A DNA stretch of 15,147 nt from Acidimicrobiia bacterium (lineage in GTDB: Bacteria > Actinomycetota > Acidimicrobiia > Acidimicrobiales > Aldehydirespiratoraceae). A program made the translations under genes and the position numbers. The notes below the pieces were generated by a model. The model did not search any database and was not told where the DNA came from. It worked only from the letters and a program-made list of their open reading frames with translations. The stretch is taken from contig JAJDZO010000305.1 of NCBI GenBank assembly GCA_022824605.1, positions 1-15,147 of the forward strand, in the 5' to 3' direction. This document shows, in pieces, positions 14,786 through 15,147 of this stretch (positions within the stretch are counted from its first letter, which is position 1; every line of letters begins with the position of its first letter).

Positions 14786-15147
14786 CTAATCGTCGGAAGC
14801 CTGGTCGCCGGCGGCGTGCTCGGCGATCCAGGCGAGGTGGTAGGCGGTGAGGTGGCGGCGCATGTACATCACCAGCTGCTCCACTAGGTGGGGGTGCTCC
14901 TGCAGCAGGGCCGGGCCCCGCAGCACGGTGCCGGTGGAGATCCACATGTTCTGGCCCCGCATACTCGAATGGGTGGTGCGCACATGCTCGTGGACGGGCT
15001 CGTCGTGGGCACCGGTGAACAGCACCCGCATCGACGGGACCGCCCCGACGGGCGCCTTGCCGTCGTCAAGATTGCCCGCTGCAGGCACCGGGCTGATCAC
15101 CGCATGCACCGGCGCGCCGTCGTCGGGCCCCAACTCGAAGGCGGCGC
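14786..15147 (-). CDS. Unrecognised protein, C-terminal part (5' end outside the window)
   Basis: The frame is open to the window edge, so about 120 C-terminal residues are seen and the true start lies beyond 15147. A TTG at 15133 could initiate, but it lacks a Shine-Dalgarno and the frame continues upstream of it. I recognise no family. Visible features are a HEHVRTTHSSMRG stretch rich in His, a GQNMWISTGTVLRGP segment and a helical LLQEHPHLVEQLVMYMRRHLTAYHLAWIAEH region, ending in an acidic tail. No membrane segments are evident. It is upstream of, and close to, the amidohydrolase gene, so a shared pathway is possible. Confidence 0.6.
   Translation of the reverse strand, partial: AAFELGPDDGAPVHAVISPVPAAGNLDDGKAPVGAVPSMRVLFTGAHDEPVHEHVRTTHSSMRGQNMWISTGTVLRGPALLQEHPHLVEQLVMYMRRHLTAYHLAWIAEHAAGDQASDD

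Overview
This window is GC-rich chromosomal DNA (strong G/C bias at third codon positions, GTG starts, probable leaderless promoters with TAnnnT -10 boxes). It carries a KorA-type 2-oxoacid:ferredoxin oxidoreductase, a PPOX/F420-type flavin-fold oxidoreductase, an EthD-like protein and several short-chain dehydrogenases. That mix suggests a high-GC actinobacterium, possibly of the Acidimicrobiia; this is inference from gene style only. No tRNA, rRNA, CRISPR array, transposase or integrase is visible.

Layout. (1) 1-1156, minus: N-terminal 385 residues of korA, cut by the window edge. (2) 1157-1486: non-coding, with a perfect 10-bp palindrome. (3) 1487-1852, plus: small EthD-like protein. (4) 1865-7458, minus: a five-gene uptake and catabolism operon. 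In transcription order it encodes a Tat-exported lipoprotein solute-binding protein, two CUT1-type sugar permeases, a Gfo/Idh/MocA dehydrogenase (overlapping the second permease gene as TAATG) and an unrecognised TIM-barrel-like, glycoside-hydrolase-like protein with clustered cysteines. No ATPase gene accompanies it. (5) 7597-8721, plus, divergent: an enolase-superfamily enzyme with all the catalytic residues of the MenC / N-succinylamino acid racemase group. (6) 8800-12737, minus: a second operon encoding PPOX protein, SDR, SDR, a 43-residue mini-protein, SDR, and metallo-beta-lactamase-fold hydrolase. (7) 12790-13869, plus, divergent: an orphan OppF/DppF-type ATPase. (8) 13895-14761, minus: an amidohydrolase of the COG2159 kind. 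(9) 14786-15147, minus: the C-terminal part of an unrecognised protein cut by the window edge.

How the genes may work together. The block 1865-8721 looks like a complete import-and-oxidise module for a carbohydrate-like or acidic substrate: binding protein, permeases, oxidoreductase, hydrolase-like protein and a divergent epimerase/racemase or dehydratase-like enzyme. The block 8800-12737 looks like a catabolic operon of oxidoreductases ending in a hydrolase. Its most unusual element is the mini-protein at 10375-10506. It is a free-standing relative (about 26 of 38 residues identical by eye) of the C-terminal tail of the PPOX protein at the head of the same operon, and it sits between two SDR genes that are themselves about 80% identical.
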